A stretch of DNA of 64,000 bases from contig CACVBU010001134.1 of assembly GCA_902728285.1 (NCBI GenBank), positions 675,007 through 739,006 of the forward strand, in the 5' to 3' direction. A program made the position numbers and the translations under genes. Below, one piece after another: positions 25,001 through 35,317 of this stretch. Position 1 is the first letter of the stretch. Each line of letters opens with the position of its first letter. Below the pieces are notes generated by a model. The model did no database searches, was not told the DNA's origin, and saw nothing but the letters and a program-made list of their open reading frames with translations. This DNA is from Clytia hemisphaerica. Lineage: Eukaryota; Cnidaria; Hydrozoa; Leptothecata; Clytiidae.

Positions 25001-25800
25001 CTTAGGGCGGAACGGAACATTAAGTCGTAATGGAACACTAGGACGTGACGGAAGAGCTAGTTGGAACGGTAATCAAGAGTGGAACGGGACGTTAGGACGA
25101 AATGGAACTCTTAGCCGAGATAGTGGAAATTTTAGTCGCAATGGTACTTTAGGACGCAACGGTTGTATAGAGTGTCAGTGTGGTGGAACGCTCGGTCGCG
25201 ATGGGACGCTCGGAAGAGGGGGAGTGAATATGTCACAGGTAAGTTATTGTTTTATGCTGACGTAAAAGTTAGTTGTCCAACCAACAGCACTTCAGAGGAA
25301 GTTTCTTACCTTACTCTTATCAAAGATGGATCACTTTACGAGATAAAAAGTTTCTAGCCCGGTTGACTGTCTATTTTAGCAAAAAAGTGTCCTCCTATTG
25401 TCAGACACTTTCTAGGTAAAGAGCATTCTTGATAACAACCTTTCTGAAGCTTACATCGCGAAAAAGATTACATATTGCATATTAAGACATTTTTCAAGAA
25501 TATATGTTCTCTGTATGGAATCTATTTGTTATCAGAGCAATATTTTCTCCATGTAGTTAAGGGAGTCTATGTCATTCCAATCTCGAAGAATATATATCTT
25601 GTCCACATGTGCTTCTTTCTTTTCGATTAAAAAAATTAATGACTTTTTTCTGCATTTAACAGAGACCATTACCAGAACGCCCTCCGGAGCAGAACAATGA
25701 ATATTATGAGCCTGCGGAAGCCGGTGTTCAAATCAAACAGTCTGAAGACAATGAACTCTACTCACTGTATAGCTCTATAACGAACTTAAACCCCGAATAG
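19076..25800 (+). CDS. Gene A: single-pass receptor-like protein with ITIM-like tail and GTLGRN repeats
   Basis: Nine exons: 19076-19373, 19782-19919, 20560-20672, 21544-21682, 22241-22362, 22918-23033, 23711-23844, 24877-25238, 25663-25800. All have GT..AG borders and consistent phases, giving 519 residues. An in-frame TAG directly before the ATG fixes the start. There is a signal peptide (about 1-21), a Cys-rich module (about 49-90, with CSGFSCCWCKCKTG), further ectodomain with N-glycosylation sites (NMT, NAT, NHT), an acidic stretch, and one transmembrane helix (about 280-304) followed by RHRK. The tail has VLYVDV (359-364) and SLYSSI (508-513), which fit the ITIM pattern. YDRP and YETP fit YxxP SH2 sites, and RPLPERP fits a class I PxxP. 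Residues 394-470 are mostly GTL(G/S)R(N/D) hexapeptides. This looks like a phosphotyrosine-signalling surface receptor; the ectodomain matches no family I know. Intron 7 ends in a MITE that stops 20 bases before exon 8. Confidence 0.85.
21360..21482. repeat. Short GGATATCC-type repeats in gene A intron 3
   Basis: CCCTGGATATCC-like phrases recur five times in about 120 bases, ending in a run of ten G. A frame that runs through them into exon 4 is only partly coding; the true exon begins at 21544. Confidence 0.5.
21955..22126. mobile_element. MITE with CCCCGAA..GGGCTAGA ends, gene A intron 4
   Basis: CCCCGAACGGGCTAGA at the left and TAGTCCCTTCGGGG at the right are inverted copies. It belongs with 22447-22652 and 44016-44200 by its ends; the interiors differ. 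Confidence 0.6.
22447..22652. mobile_element. MITE with CCCGAAGGGCTAGA ends, gene A intron 5
   Basis: Perfect 14-base inverted ends (CCCGAAGGGCTAGA and TCTAGCCCTTCGGG). Inside is a palindrome around AGGTAGGAAATCCTACCT, then CACGTG and ACCAATCAGAAGCTTCG. A copy in the opposite orientation is at 44016-44200. Confidence 0.8.
22741..22803 (-). repeat. tRNA-derived SINE head or tRNA pseudogene, gene A intron 5
   Basis: On the minus strand it reads GGCACGATGGTCAAGTGGTA (box A-like) and, 30 bases on, GGTTCGAATCT (box B). A D-arm and a CTTGA..TAAAG anticodon-type stem with one mismatch can be drawn. The acceptor and T stems do not pair properly, so it is not a functional tRNA. A tRNA-derived SINE is the likelier reading. 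Confidence 0.6.
23201..23614. repeat. Dispersed ~400-bp repeat, copy 2, gene A intron 6
   Basis: Reverse-complement copy of 12572-12962 over its full length, slightly longer here because of a TATTATTAG-type simple repeat near 23570. Confidence 0.8.
24341..24856. mobile_element. MITE with TTTAAAGGGGAACTCGACA ends, gene A intron 7
   Basis: TTTAAAGGGGAACTCGACA at the left and TGTTGAGTTCCCCTTTAA at the right are inverted copies with one or two differences. The element ends 20 bases before exon 8, so the polypyrimidine tract and branch region of this intron lie in or next to mobile DNA. Confidence 0.8.
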
Positions 25801-26008
25801 TTTGACATAAAATGGACGCAATTGGAAACGAATAGCTATGATAAGGGGAATAGTTTGTTGGAGAAATCCTAAGCCTCCAACTTTCCATGGAATCATAAGC
25901 AAAGAGAAAAATGCTGGGTTTGAAGTCCAAAACCTGATTGATACCGAAATTTGATGAAGATTTGATGAAAATAACAGCTCATTTTGATAAGTTATTTTAA
26001 TGACCAAT

Positions 26009-26014
26009 AATAAA
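26009..26014 (+). terminator. Poly(A) signal of gene A
   Basis: AATAAA about 210 bases after the gene A stop codon, the first canonical hexamer downstream. The cleavage site is not shown. Confidence 0.45.
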
Positions 26015-26875
26015 TCTAAAAACATTATTTCTTATAATTGGGTGTTTTGGAGAATGTTTTTGGGCGTTTCCTCTGACCTCTGACTCCAACCCAATATGAA
26101 AACACCAACTTTGCTGTCTGATTTACATATGGATTGAATTCAGAGCACTGATTTCGAGGTAGCTCATCAGGGATGACGAAGATGTTAATCACAATAAGAT
26201 TTTTTACTGTACAGTTCCAACTAAAATGAACATGGCAAATCACTTTTTGGACATATGAAAGGTGAAAGATTAACACATGAGTACCCTATTGATTTAATTC
26301 CACTGGTAATATACTGTAGCTTGCTTGAAACAAAAATAACAGAAAGTGCGGATGGTTTGGCATCAGAAATTGAGCTTTATACCCATGTGTATAGCTCTGA
26401 CTCTGAACATAAAACTATTTAACATGAGAGCTTTATAAGCGATACAGTAGTCTGATGGAACAGAATGATGTACAAATTTCACATACAATGTGCTTAAATA
26501 TTAACAATATGGTTTACAATAGATAGTTTAGAGTCGTCACAGACATAATCGCACGATGGGTTATTTTTTCTTATTTGGCGCGCCCTCAAAGAGAGCAATT
26601 AATTGCATCCTGTAGAGAGCAATTTTAATCGTTAATCACACTCTCCGATGCGGCGCCAATGTTTACAAAATTGATTTTTATGTTTTTTCTTCCATTTTTT
26701 TTTGCATCGAACGTTTTAATTGCATTCGAAATTTATTTTGTGAGAAAGAAAATCAATAAACAACAATAAAAGAAAGACATAAAGAGAAGAGAAAAATAAA
26801 AAACTCTCAGTGTAATTTATGTAATCTACTTTCCTAACTGGGAAAAAGTAGTGAAAGCCATTGTGCGATTAGCTC
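26015..26875. other. Intergenic between convergent genes A and B, nothing recognised
   Basis: No exon and no clear repeat. GAGAGCAATTAATTGC and GAGAGCAATTTTAATCG occur close together near 26590. Confidence 0.5.
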
Positions 26876-27024
26876 GTAATCACATAATAACTCGTACAAT
26901 TCGAAAATTGCACTCGTGATTTTTTTGTTTCGAATTTTCCTCGTCCTTTCGGACTCGGAAAATTAATAACAAAAAAATCACTCGTGCAATTATATTCGAA
27001 TTGCACTCGTTATCATGTGATTAC
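26876..27024. repeat. 149-bp foldback
   Basis: GTAATCACATAATAACTCGT and the following AATTCGAAAATTGCACTCGT are mirrored on the right by GTGCAATTATATTCGAATT and ATCATGTGATTAC. The centre has a second pairing, TTTCGAATTTTCC and GGAAAATT, around TCCTTTCGGA. A MITE-like palindrome. Confidence 0.7.
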
Positions 27025-28550
27025 ATATACTAATTTCCACAAATTTTAATCTTAATTTTTCGATTATTGTTAACTTTGGACAAAACCGATGATGTTTTTT
27101 TTTAAGTTTGTGCCTGCTTGCCGTGTCACTTTTTAGTGATAGCATTAGTAAAAGAAAGCCGCTGTTAGAGAAATAAAGAGGTAGAGAAAAAAAATCAGAA
27201 TTTGGAGGTTTTTAGATTTGAAAATTTTAATTCACTCTGAATACTAAATTCTTGACGAACTTGATGAAAGATGACCCGAATTCCACCTGTATTTTGTGGT
27301 AAAAAGAATTTGATCGTACTAAATTCTCTAGCTAAAATTTTGTAAATTTCTCGAAGTCTTTTGATAATTATTTATCAGAAATACTGTATGTATAAATTTT
27401 TTAATTTTTTCTAGATGCATATATTTTTTTAAAACATGTTTTTTTAATACAACAATTTCTCAACTAGGGAAGGTCTCCAAGGTTTTCCTCTTCTATTGAC
27501 ATTGCTATGGGGTTGAGTAGTATGAGGTGCTGTAGCTCTATCTTTGTATCTATATATGATAATTACCATGAACGTCAAGTAAAAAGCGTTACATACCTTT
27601 ACCCTCATTTTGCACTAGATAACTCATATAACGTTTCATCGACTTGCCTAGTCAGCGATTTGGTTTATCTGGCGCCCGATGAAGAAGTTTTCTTTCGACA
27701 CGTGACATTTTGAGTGACTGAAAAGTTTTCAACATCGAGAATCGTGGATTTTTTAGCGAGAGATCTGGACCTTGATTTTTGCCTGATCTAGCCAACAAAC
27801 TATGGCATGTCATACGTTTTATGTTAGGACCAACCATTCCTTGGACATAAAAAAAAAATTGTCAATTAGTGAAATGGATGGATGATGACAAAAATAAGGA
27901 CTTTTATGAAGTGGGGTCAACATTGAGACTTTGATAGAATCTATTTCAGACGACAGCAAAAAGAACTAAAATAAATATTTTTGGCGTAAAGATGACATGC
28001 CGCTGGACGAAATGTGTTTTTAAAGTTTCTTGAAACTCAAGCTACAATTTCAAAAAGACAAAAGCTACGGCGGAGCAATCTTTAGACCTGTATTGCAAAG
28101 TCTGTTGTTTTCCTTTTCCACGGCACGTTAATTTATGTCCGCATATGCCATTTCTATTATCATTAGTTTTATTATAAACAGTGTTAACAGAGCTACAATC
28201 TACTTGTAAATGTAAAGGGTGAGCGATAAATATAATCAATGTTTTTATCAATCTTTTTGATTTGCCGAATAAATGTCAACCGCTCGGGCGAAACAAGGCA
28301 TGTCCCAAATATATTTTGCGTGACGCGTACCGCTTCCCATTATTCCTTAACTCTCATACATAGCTCAAAACAATTGTATCAACGAGAGGATTTCGAAAAG
28401 TCCTGAGTCAAAAATTCACATTAAGTCAATCTGAAGATATCGGTAAAAAACTGATTTTGACGTTATAAAATACATCGTAAAAACACGTCATGAGTAAGAT
28501 TCAAATGACGTCATTATTGAAAAACGGCGATAAATTCAATTCTATTAATG
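27025..28550. other. Intergenic, no gene seen
   Basis: AT-rich. Frames at 27507-27713 (+) and 28042-28251 (-) show no splice context or recognisable motif and are treated as chance. Confidence 0.5.
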
Positions 28551-28762
28551 CAATCAACACCAAATTTTGACTGGAGTTGTAAATTAACGATTCTGAAATA
28601 TTTGTTGAAAAAATTTCAGAATATTTAAATGACATCATTTATTGTCGGGAAAAATTAAAATACGTCAAAAAATGCTGACGTCATCATGATTTTGAATTTT
28701 TTTTCATGAAATATTTCAGAATAAATAATCAACATCTCCAGTCAAAATTTTTGCTTTGATTG
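28551..28762. repeat. 212-bp foldback
   Basis: CAATCAACACCAAATTTTGA then CTGGAG at the left is matched in inverse by CTCCAGTCAAAATTTTTGC then TTTGATTG at the right; TTCTGAAATATTT also pairs further in. The centre carries TGCTGACGTCATCA, a motif shared with 44886-45672 and 49108-49610. Confidence 0.6.
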
Positions 28763-29311
28763 TAGTAAGTTAATCGGAATTAACGTTTTGATTAGCTAGG
28801 GAAAAATCAGAATGGAATGTTGTTTACAATGTTATTTATTGCTGAATGATACGAAAAATAGGTATACAATTCAAAAGATACATAATTCCTAATAATTTCA
28901 AGTTATAATGTTACCATAGCTAATTTATAATTCTAAATAATGATACGTTCAGGGCCTATTATAATTACACCATCGTTCAAATCCTCTGCATCTGCGTCGT
29001 CAGAGTAATGCAAAACTTTTTTTTTGAGATAAGGGTGTAGGTTTAACCCCCTGTGCGGAGATGCGGGTATGTTCGGGCCAAATATTGGAAATCGACCCTT
29101 AGAGAGACTTTTGAAAAATCTTGTCCGAATTTTGAAATTTTTACGACCCTTAAAAGATTTATTTATTTTTTTCCAAAATTTCAGCCAGAATTATCAAATT
29201 TTGGTTGAAATTTGAAAATTAAATGACCCTTTGAGGGGTTGAATGTAAATTACATTGTGGTAGTAAATGATCTTAATTTAGAGCGAGTATACACCGTCAT
29301 CGAGACTTAAA
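28763..29311. other. Intergenic with a decayed GACCCTTA repeat
   Basis: At 29025-29240, GACCCTTAGAG, ACGACCCTTAAAAG and ATGACCCTTTGAGG recur as in the interior of 5983-6307. Probably an old copy without recognisable ends. Confidence 0.4.
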
Positions 29312-29552
29312 AGGCTACATACACTACTGTCAGACAATATAATGACGATATATTCCTGAGCAATATATTGAAAAGGTGTCCGCAATATATTGTCAGCTCG
29401 ATTTGCAATAGTCCAACAAAAAAGGGGGATTGTTCACAGAAAGAAAATTTCATTTTTATAATAGAGCACCTGTTGTCTACCCCGTACATTACGGTCCGTA
29501 AACTTTATTGGCGAATATTGGTCACCAATATATTGTGTAGTCTAAGTAGCCC
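29312..29552. repeat. MITE-like repeat with GGCTAC..TACACTAC ends
   Basis: AGGCTACATACACTAC at the left and GTGTAGTCTAAGTAGCC at the right are inverted copies. CAATATATTG units recur inside. A second copy is at 53399-53607 in gene D. It overlaps the most likely poly(A) signal of gene B (AATAAA on the minus strand at 29504-29509). Confidence 0.7.
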
Positions 29553-29590
29553 TTAAGAGACACATGGGTTAAATCTTTAAAGTAGTTCAA

Positions 29591-32500
29591 TTATAATATG
29601 ACTTTTAAGTCTTCTGGTTGTTGTTGACGATATCCTGCACGCCTTTGAGAGCATTTGTACAGCATGAAAAATAGACCAATTATTGCCACCGCAACGGGTA
29701 TTTGAAGGTACAGCAACATGTTCTTGCTTGAATTACCAGAGCTTGATTGGTTATCGTTAGATGCTGACGATGGTTGATGTTGGATGACTTCGATTTTCTC
29801 GCCTAGAAAAGGAAACTAGATTTAGTAAAACTCAAATAAAAAAATGACGCAGTAACTTCGAGGGCATAAGGGCGGCTTAATAGACGTCAGTTGTAAAGGT
29901 ACAAAAAGTATACGAGGTTGTTTTCAAATTAGTCTCTAGGATACTCCAAATGGAAATTTTAAGAAAAATAAAAAAAACAGACCTTTGATTTTGATTTCAA
30001 GTGACGACGTCATATATCCTTCAATTTCTTCTTTCAGCTCAATGGATCTTCTTCTTCGACCATTATCACGGCAACCGAATTGACATTTCTGGTCTGTAGT
30101 ATTCTTACAAACATATGTATGACAATGAACAAAAATGCTGTCACCCCCGTCTTTGAAGTTGAAAGCTTGGACACTGAATCTGAATTTGTTTTGACCAGTA
30201 CCTTGGTTGTGGACGGCGTATGTTTCATCTTTCGGACAGCTGGAAAGAGGTATAATAATTTCTTAATATGTTCTGGCTGATATATTTTATCTTCATAGTG
30301 TAAGTTCTGACTGGAAAGTTATCAAAATGAAAGACTCAATGTCACATAATAACCAAACAGTCGATTGTATTTTTCAAGGATACTTTGTAGCTTGTAGACC
30401 ATGTTGGTGGTTAGCTGATTGAGGTTAATAAAATAGGCCTTCCTCGTCCTTTTTGCGTGGAAAAATCTTGACTTTTGGCATATAATCATTTGAAGTTGTT
30501 TTTTTAATTTTTGAAAGCTTTTAAAACCTTTTTATGAACAAACCCAAACGGTTGTAATCGATCATCGATATAAATCGATTGATCAATTAGTGATTAAAAT
30601 CGATAATCGATCGCTAATCGATATTCACAATTTTTTGATCTTGTCGATTAATATCTATTATGTATCGATTCAAATCGATGATCGATTTTATCGATTACAA
30701 CTGCCTAGACATATAATAGTACCAACCTGTTTTGGTTTAAATAATATCTTGGTTCATCTCGGTAGCTATTGGTCTTGGTAGCGTAACAAGTTTCTGGTAA
30801 AATGCTCAATTCCTCTTTGTCGATTGCTACTTCAAAATAAATCCTATTCGAAACTTGCAAATAAATGGGAAATTCTTCGCGACCGTATGAATGGCTGTAT
30901 GCTAGTGATCTGTACACTTGAAAATCGATTCTAAAAGATGCGTTTGCCTCTGAAATAAAAATTTGTGAAAATATGATATGATTCTTCTCTATTTACAATG
31001 ATATGAAAATATTTCCCGATGTCCCGCTGTGTCCTTATAGAAAAAAATGAAGAATGTACTAATGTACTCTCATGGTTTGCGGGCATGCGCAGAAGAAGCA
31101 GGGATGATCACTTAATGGTCATTGCAGTAAAGGCAGAAAATGACAATTGGTTTTCTCTAATACTGTACCCCTTTTCCTGTAAGTTTTGACTAAAGAGACT
31201 AAGGAGCAACTGAAAGAAAGAACATTTAAATAAAAACAAAAATCCGAAGCGGCATGAAAGCACAGCGACATAGCAATAGTTATCTGATATTCTGATGGTG
31301 GATTGGTCCCCGCCCAGGCTAAAGCTCTAAAGAAGCGGGCCAATTTCCCATTGAAGAGGAATGATAGTCGGCCTTTGATGTGCCGAATCCCCAGTCGGGT
31401 TCAACTACCCTTGCGTATATACCTAAATATATTCGGTTGGACCCACCAATCCCCAAAAACGAGGGCTGGGTTACTAGACCTCCCGCTGCAAATTCTTTGA
31501 TGCGGTCTTGGAAAATTCCGTAATCTAAACCTTCCAGATGTTGAAAAATTTTCCGACCTTCAGAGCTCTAACGTGTCAGATTAAAATTTCTGCATCTGGG
31601 TGCCAGATAATAGCAATAGTCGAATATTCTTCGCAATACGCGAAGACTTCGTATCAGAAGGCGACGTTTCTTCCGCAATTGACTTGAATTGACATAGCGC
31701 TGCTTCTTCAAAAACAGACATACAGCACCACGGGCAGTGACATGTTAATGATAGACTCAGTGCTGGGCCAAAATCAATCTTACGTGTTGTGTCATGAATT
31801 TCGATGTATTGAGGTCCAACGACGATGCCCTGGGTTCCATTCCCCTCGCCAGTTCCGTTGATCGGATTTCCTTTCAATGTGTTGATTTGTGTTTTTTGTA
31901 ATCGACATTCAACTCTGAAAAGAGACGTGTCACAGAAACAATAGACACGTGGACGATCCTATCATCTACACATTATCACTAAAATAGGGAATAATTCGGG
32001 AGGCGGGATAAATTTGAAAATGGAGTTCAGTTCGGGGCGGAGTAAACTGTGGCGGAGGTGTTTACAGTGTAGACGATACCGCACCACTAGATCATCATCA
32101 CTGTGAAAGATTGAAGAATCACTCCTGTGAAAATGGTAATTATACCACATTTCTACAAAAAGTTGATTTTTTTCTTCTTCATGTTTTACTTGATAATATT
32201 TCCCTCACAAATATCTTTTTAACGAGCACAAAATCGCAACTTGATTCGAATTCTATCAAAAGTTACAGCCATTTTTCGTCTCAGCTGCAAATTATTTTGA
32301 GACAGATTTTAAGTAAAGTCTGTCTCAAAAGTGTGTGGACACTTCAGATTTTGCGTAGCTTTCTTTGATAAAAAGTTCCAGTCCTTTGAAGAGGGTCTTT
32401 AACGGCCAGAAATTGACCAATTTCACAGTGCTGTAACAGCAAGTTTTAAATTTTCTAAATAGTCTGATGTCACGGTTTTAGAACCAGTAGAAAAAATCTT

Positions 32501-33807
32501 AATTTTTCTTCATCTTCACTTTTTAACTTTAAAAAGATCTTTTATCCGCTAGATAATTGTCCTTTGGAAATATCTTTCCAACGGTGTATAACTTTCTAAC
32601 ATAGCATGAATGGGTGTTGAGAAAAGGTAAAAAAACGAAAGTGTCCACATACTTTTGAGACAAAATTTTAGTATATTTTATCTGGTGGCTGTGGCGGAGA
32701 GGGGAGTGAGGGAGTATTTTCTATTTGCGCTAGAACTGAGAGGTCGAATGCTGATTGATGAGCGCCATACTTATTTTCAGCTCCCAGTAACTTACCCCCT
32801 AGATCAGATTACCCAACCTAAGCTCTTCATTCGCTGAGTTGACGGTGACCGGGGATCGAACCCACAACCTTTAGATTGTAACCGACCGAGCTTAAAAACT
32901 CTTACTTGATATTCATTGAAGTAGTTCTTTCTATCAAACTGTTTGAAGCAGTCGTGTTAATGTAATACACTCTGATCACGTTGCTGTAGACAATATGGTG
33001 CCTCTCTTCATGCATTCTCGTGTTACATTGGTTGAACTGTGTGTATGTCTCATAGCGTCCTGTCTTTTGGTTCAATTCCACTCGACAACTGTCCATTTCT
33101 AAGGTAACCTTTTTGATTGGCATTCTAAAATTGACAAAAAGTAATTTACATATGGCATATGTTAGATGACTTGAATGAATTCTTTACAGGGGATTTACAA
33201 AATTTCAATATTTTTGAAAAGCTAAATAATATATTTTCAAATTTTTCTAATATAGAGGATGAGAGAGAGAGAAAGGGACCCAGATAGTGAGATTTACCGC
33301 TTAAAGACCTTGGAAAACCCACAATAAGAGAGAACCCGGGGGTACTAGGGTTGCGAACTGACGAGTATGCGCCGCTTAAATTTTGAGCAGGACTTAGCAG
33401 GACAAAAAAGAGCAAAAGATAGGGAAAAAAGTTGAAAGTTTCTTTTCCTATTCTACTCCTCAATGGGACTGGCAGGTTCGAAAAAGTAACCCTTAACACT
33501 AGAACCCTTTACTTGCTTGGGTACTCTCCCCCGGGGACGAGAGTCTCCATACACCTATACATACACTCACCAAAGTCATAAGGGCCCTCATAAGATTTCG
33601 AGCAAAGTTGTAAAGAAAAAAGTCCTAAATGTATTTATGTTGGTAAGGTACTCACGTTGATGCTGGTAGACTTTTGAAATGAAATCTGAATGCATTGTGC
33701 TCACAAGATAAGTCTGTCTCGTAATCCTTTGGCTTACTGCTGTTAGATGGAACTGCAATTAAGCCATACACTGAAACCACCAAAACAGCTAGCTGCACTA
33801 GATACAT
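29591..33807 (-). CDS. Gene B: ZP-domain transmembrane protein
   Basis: Six exons on the minus strand: 33656-33807, 32906-33124, 31784-31914, 30727-30949, 29983-30239, 29591-29802. Phases agree, giving 397 residues. There is a signal peptide (about 1-18). ZP-N runs from C35 with VTLEMDSCRVEL, CNTRMHEERHHIVYSN and VECRLQK. ZP-C has FRIDFQVYRS, PIYLQVSNRIYFEV, LPETCYATKT, SCPKDETY and FSVQAFNF..IFVHCHTYVC. Spacing and order of the cysteines fit the ZP family. RRRR (303-306) sits where ZP proteins carry a furin-type consensus cleavage site. A Ser/Asn-rich stalk is followed by one transmembrane helix (about 356-376) and a 20-residue tail. ZP proteins polymerise in extracellular matrices or act as membrane receptors. 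No other domain precedes the ZP module, so the biological partner cannot be named. It is convergent with gene A. Confidence 0.93.
30540..30705. repeat. ATCGAT-rich simple repeat in gene B intron 4
   Basis: ATCGAT or close variants occur about ten times in 160 bases, on the downstream side of exon 4 (gene reads leftwards) and starting about 20 bases from its donor site. Looks like an expanded simple repeat. Confidence 0.6.
31230..31720. repeat. Dispersed repeat that received the 31280-31610 insertion
   Basis: Sequence on the two sides of the insertion (GAAGCGGCATGAAAGCACAG; GGCGACGTTTCTTCCGCAAT then TGACTTGAATTGA) is matched at 63858-64000, where no MITE interrupts it. It lies in intron 3 of gene B. 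Confidence 0.7.
31280..31610. mobile_element. 331-bp MITE with 9-bp target duplication, gene B intron 3
   Basis: Bounded by TTATCTG and CAGATAA (inverted) and by TAGCAATAG on both sides (31271-31279 and 31611-31619). The interior has GCTAAAGCTCTAAAG, AGCGGGCCAATTTCCCAT, CCCCAGTCGGGTTCAAC and CTTCAGAGCTCTAACGTG. A second copy is at 57226-57539 in gene D intron 1. Nine-base duplications are typical of Mutator-like elements; that assignment is inference. Confidence 0.85.
32321..32662. mobile_element. 342-bp MITE with mariner-like ends, gene B intron 2
   Basis: TGTCTCAAAAGTGTGTGGAC then ACTT at the left is mirrored by AAGTGTCCACATACTTTTGA then GACA at the right, a 24-base inverted repeat with one or two differences. 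The CAAAAGT.TG.GGACACT shape is typical of Tc1/mariner termini as I know them. No transposase. Confidence 0.75.
32685..32893 (-). repeat. tRNA-derived SINE, gene B intron 2
   Basis: On the minus strand it opens with GCTCGGTCGGTTACAATC and, shortly after, GTGGGTTCGATCCCCGG (box B). A non-tRNA body follows towards 32685. The head starts only 13 bases downstream of the exon 2 donor site. Confidence 0.65.
33334..33537. mobile_element. MITE with CCCGGGGGTAC ends, gene B intron 1
   Basis: CCCGGGGGTACTAGGGTTGC at the left equals the left end of 5983-6307. The right end GGGTACTCTCCCCCGGG is its partial inverse. Confidence 0.65.
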
Positions 33808-35317
33808 CTTTTTGCTTAAATTTCTGCGTCGAAAAATTGATGTGCTGAGTGCCCAAGTGTGTCAGTGACAATGTCATGAAACTATGAGTGATTCTGTTTT
33901 TGATGTTCTTTTACAATGTGGTTTTTATGCAACTCGGTTGCGCCTTTTCCTTCAGAAAAGGTATTTTTATCAGCCAATCATATTAGATTATTTATCGTAA
34001 CATATTTGACCTAACCCTGCCTTTTGTATGTTTAACATTAAAAATTTTTCTTCTCTGGCCGGCTTCGGAAATAGGAATTTGATTTTTTTTATAGCTCCCA
34101 ACCAATTATTATGGACTTATCAGTCTTTTAGCCAATCAGGCTCGAGTTCTGTTAGATCGTTGCTACACCCAAACCACTTGATAATATCTCTAAGTTTGAA
34201 CACTCCCCACAATTATTTATGTAATGTCGCCTGAGGGAACAATATGTTTTTAGCATAAACTAAATGGCTGATTACTTAAATTGATAAAATTTTAAACAAA
34301 TCTTGATAAACTTGTTATTTATTTTCTCTTTGGACTTTAAGGCATGCATTGCTGTGCCAAAGTTTTTCGGGTTTACCACAAGTATTATTTTCGAGATTAT
34401 GTACAAAGATAAAGTTAATTTCCTATTGCAAGGCACGTGCTATAGGTCGAATCATCGATACATCTCTGTATTTTTGCTCCTCCTTTGAACATGCGATCGA
34501 TTGTGTAAAATATACCTTGAACGATACACATTTTAAAGTTTCAAAAATTTGTGATTTGAAATTTTGATGTAGTTTAAATTTTCTTTGTGAAATATTTTTC
34601 ACATTTGATTGAATTTTTGTTTCTACTTGTAATGTTGTGTAAAATATCATATCATCTACTGACCGACTGTTACCGATACTCTTATCTGTAAGATATAATT
34701 AGCCATGATTTTTATGAAAGCTGCATTTTTTGACATGATCAAAAATTTAAAAATGAAATCATCAAGAAAAATCTATTTAAAAATGAAGCTATTTGAGCTA
34801 TATGTTTGATAAAATGACGCTAGCTAAGCGAGCACAAAAGTTTTCGGATACTACTTTCATTCTTATTTTAGCTGAAAAATGCTAATTGTAAGGTTTTAAA
34901 AGCAAAGAGGCGCCAAAATTAGTAACCAGAGGCCCTTTTTTACCCCTTGCCTTTCGTCGGCCTCTAAAAAAATCGGCCACTGGAGGGGCACTTGCCCCCA
35001 CTGCCACCACTCTACTGGGCGAGACCCACTGAGACTCTGATTCAAAAAGAATTATCTTGAATCTAAGGAACAATACTGCATTCGCCAATTACTGATATTT
35101 CTCCTTGAATTCGCAGGAAGCTTGTAACGATCAATACTTATAACCTTAGAAACACCCCTGTGTCTGGGACCCCAGCCCCACTGAAAGATATGGCCATATT
35201 TTCGTCCCCGGTGAACAAAATACCCTACAATATCCGGATGAGCTGGAGTTTTTACAACGTCGGTCATGTATTTTGATGTGTATTTCACAGAACGCAAAAA
35301 CAGAATAAGTTGAGATA
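33808..35317. other. Upstream of gene B, no gene seen
   Basis: AT-rich. About 35135-35225 has AACACCCCTGTGTCTGGGACC then CCACTG, one end of the family seen complete at 61804-62090. About 34985-35040 has short G/C-rich phrases. No exon recognised; gene B's promoter should lie just above 33807 but no TATA box is evident. Confidence 0.45.

Noticed and set aside
31581..31783. Extension of gene B exon 3 through the open frame to 31581
   Set aside because: A good donor (C|GTAAGA) at 31783 keeps the phase into exon 4 and gives a continuous ZP domain; the remaining frame is repeat sequence.
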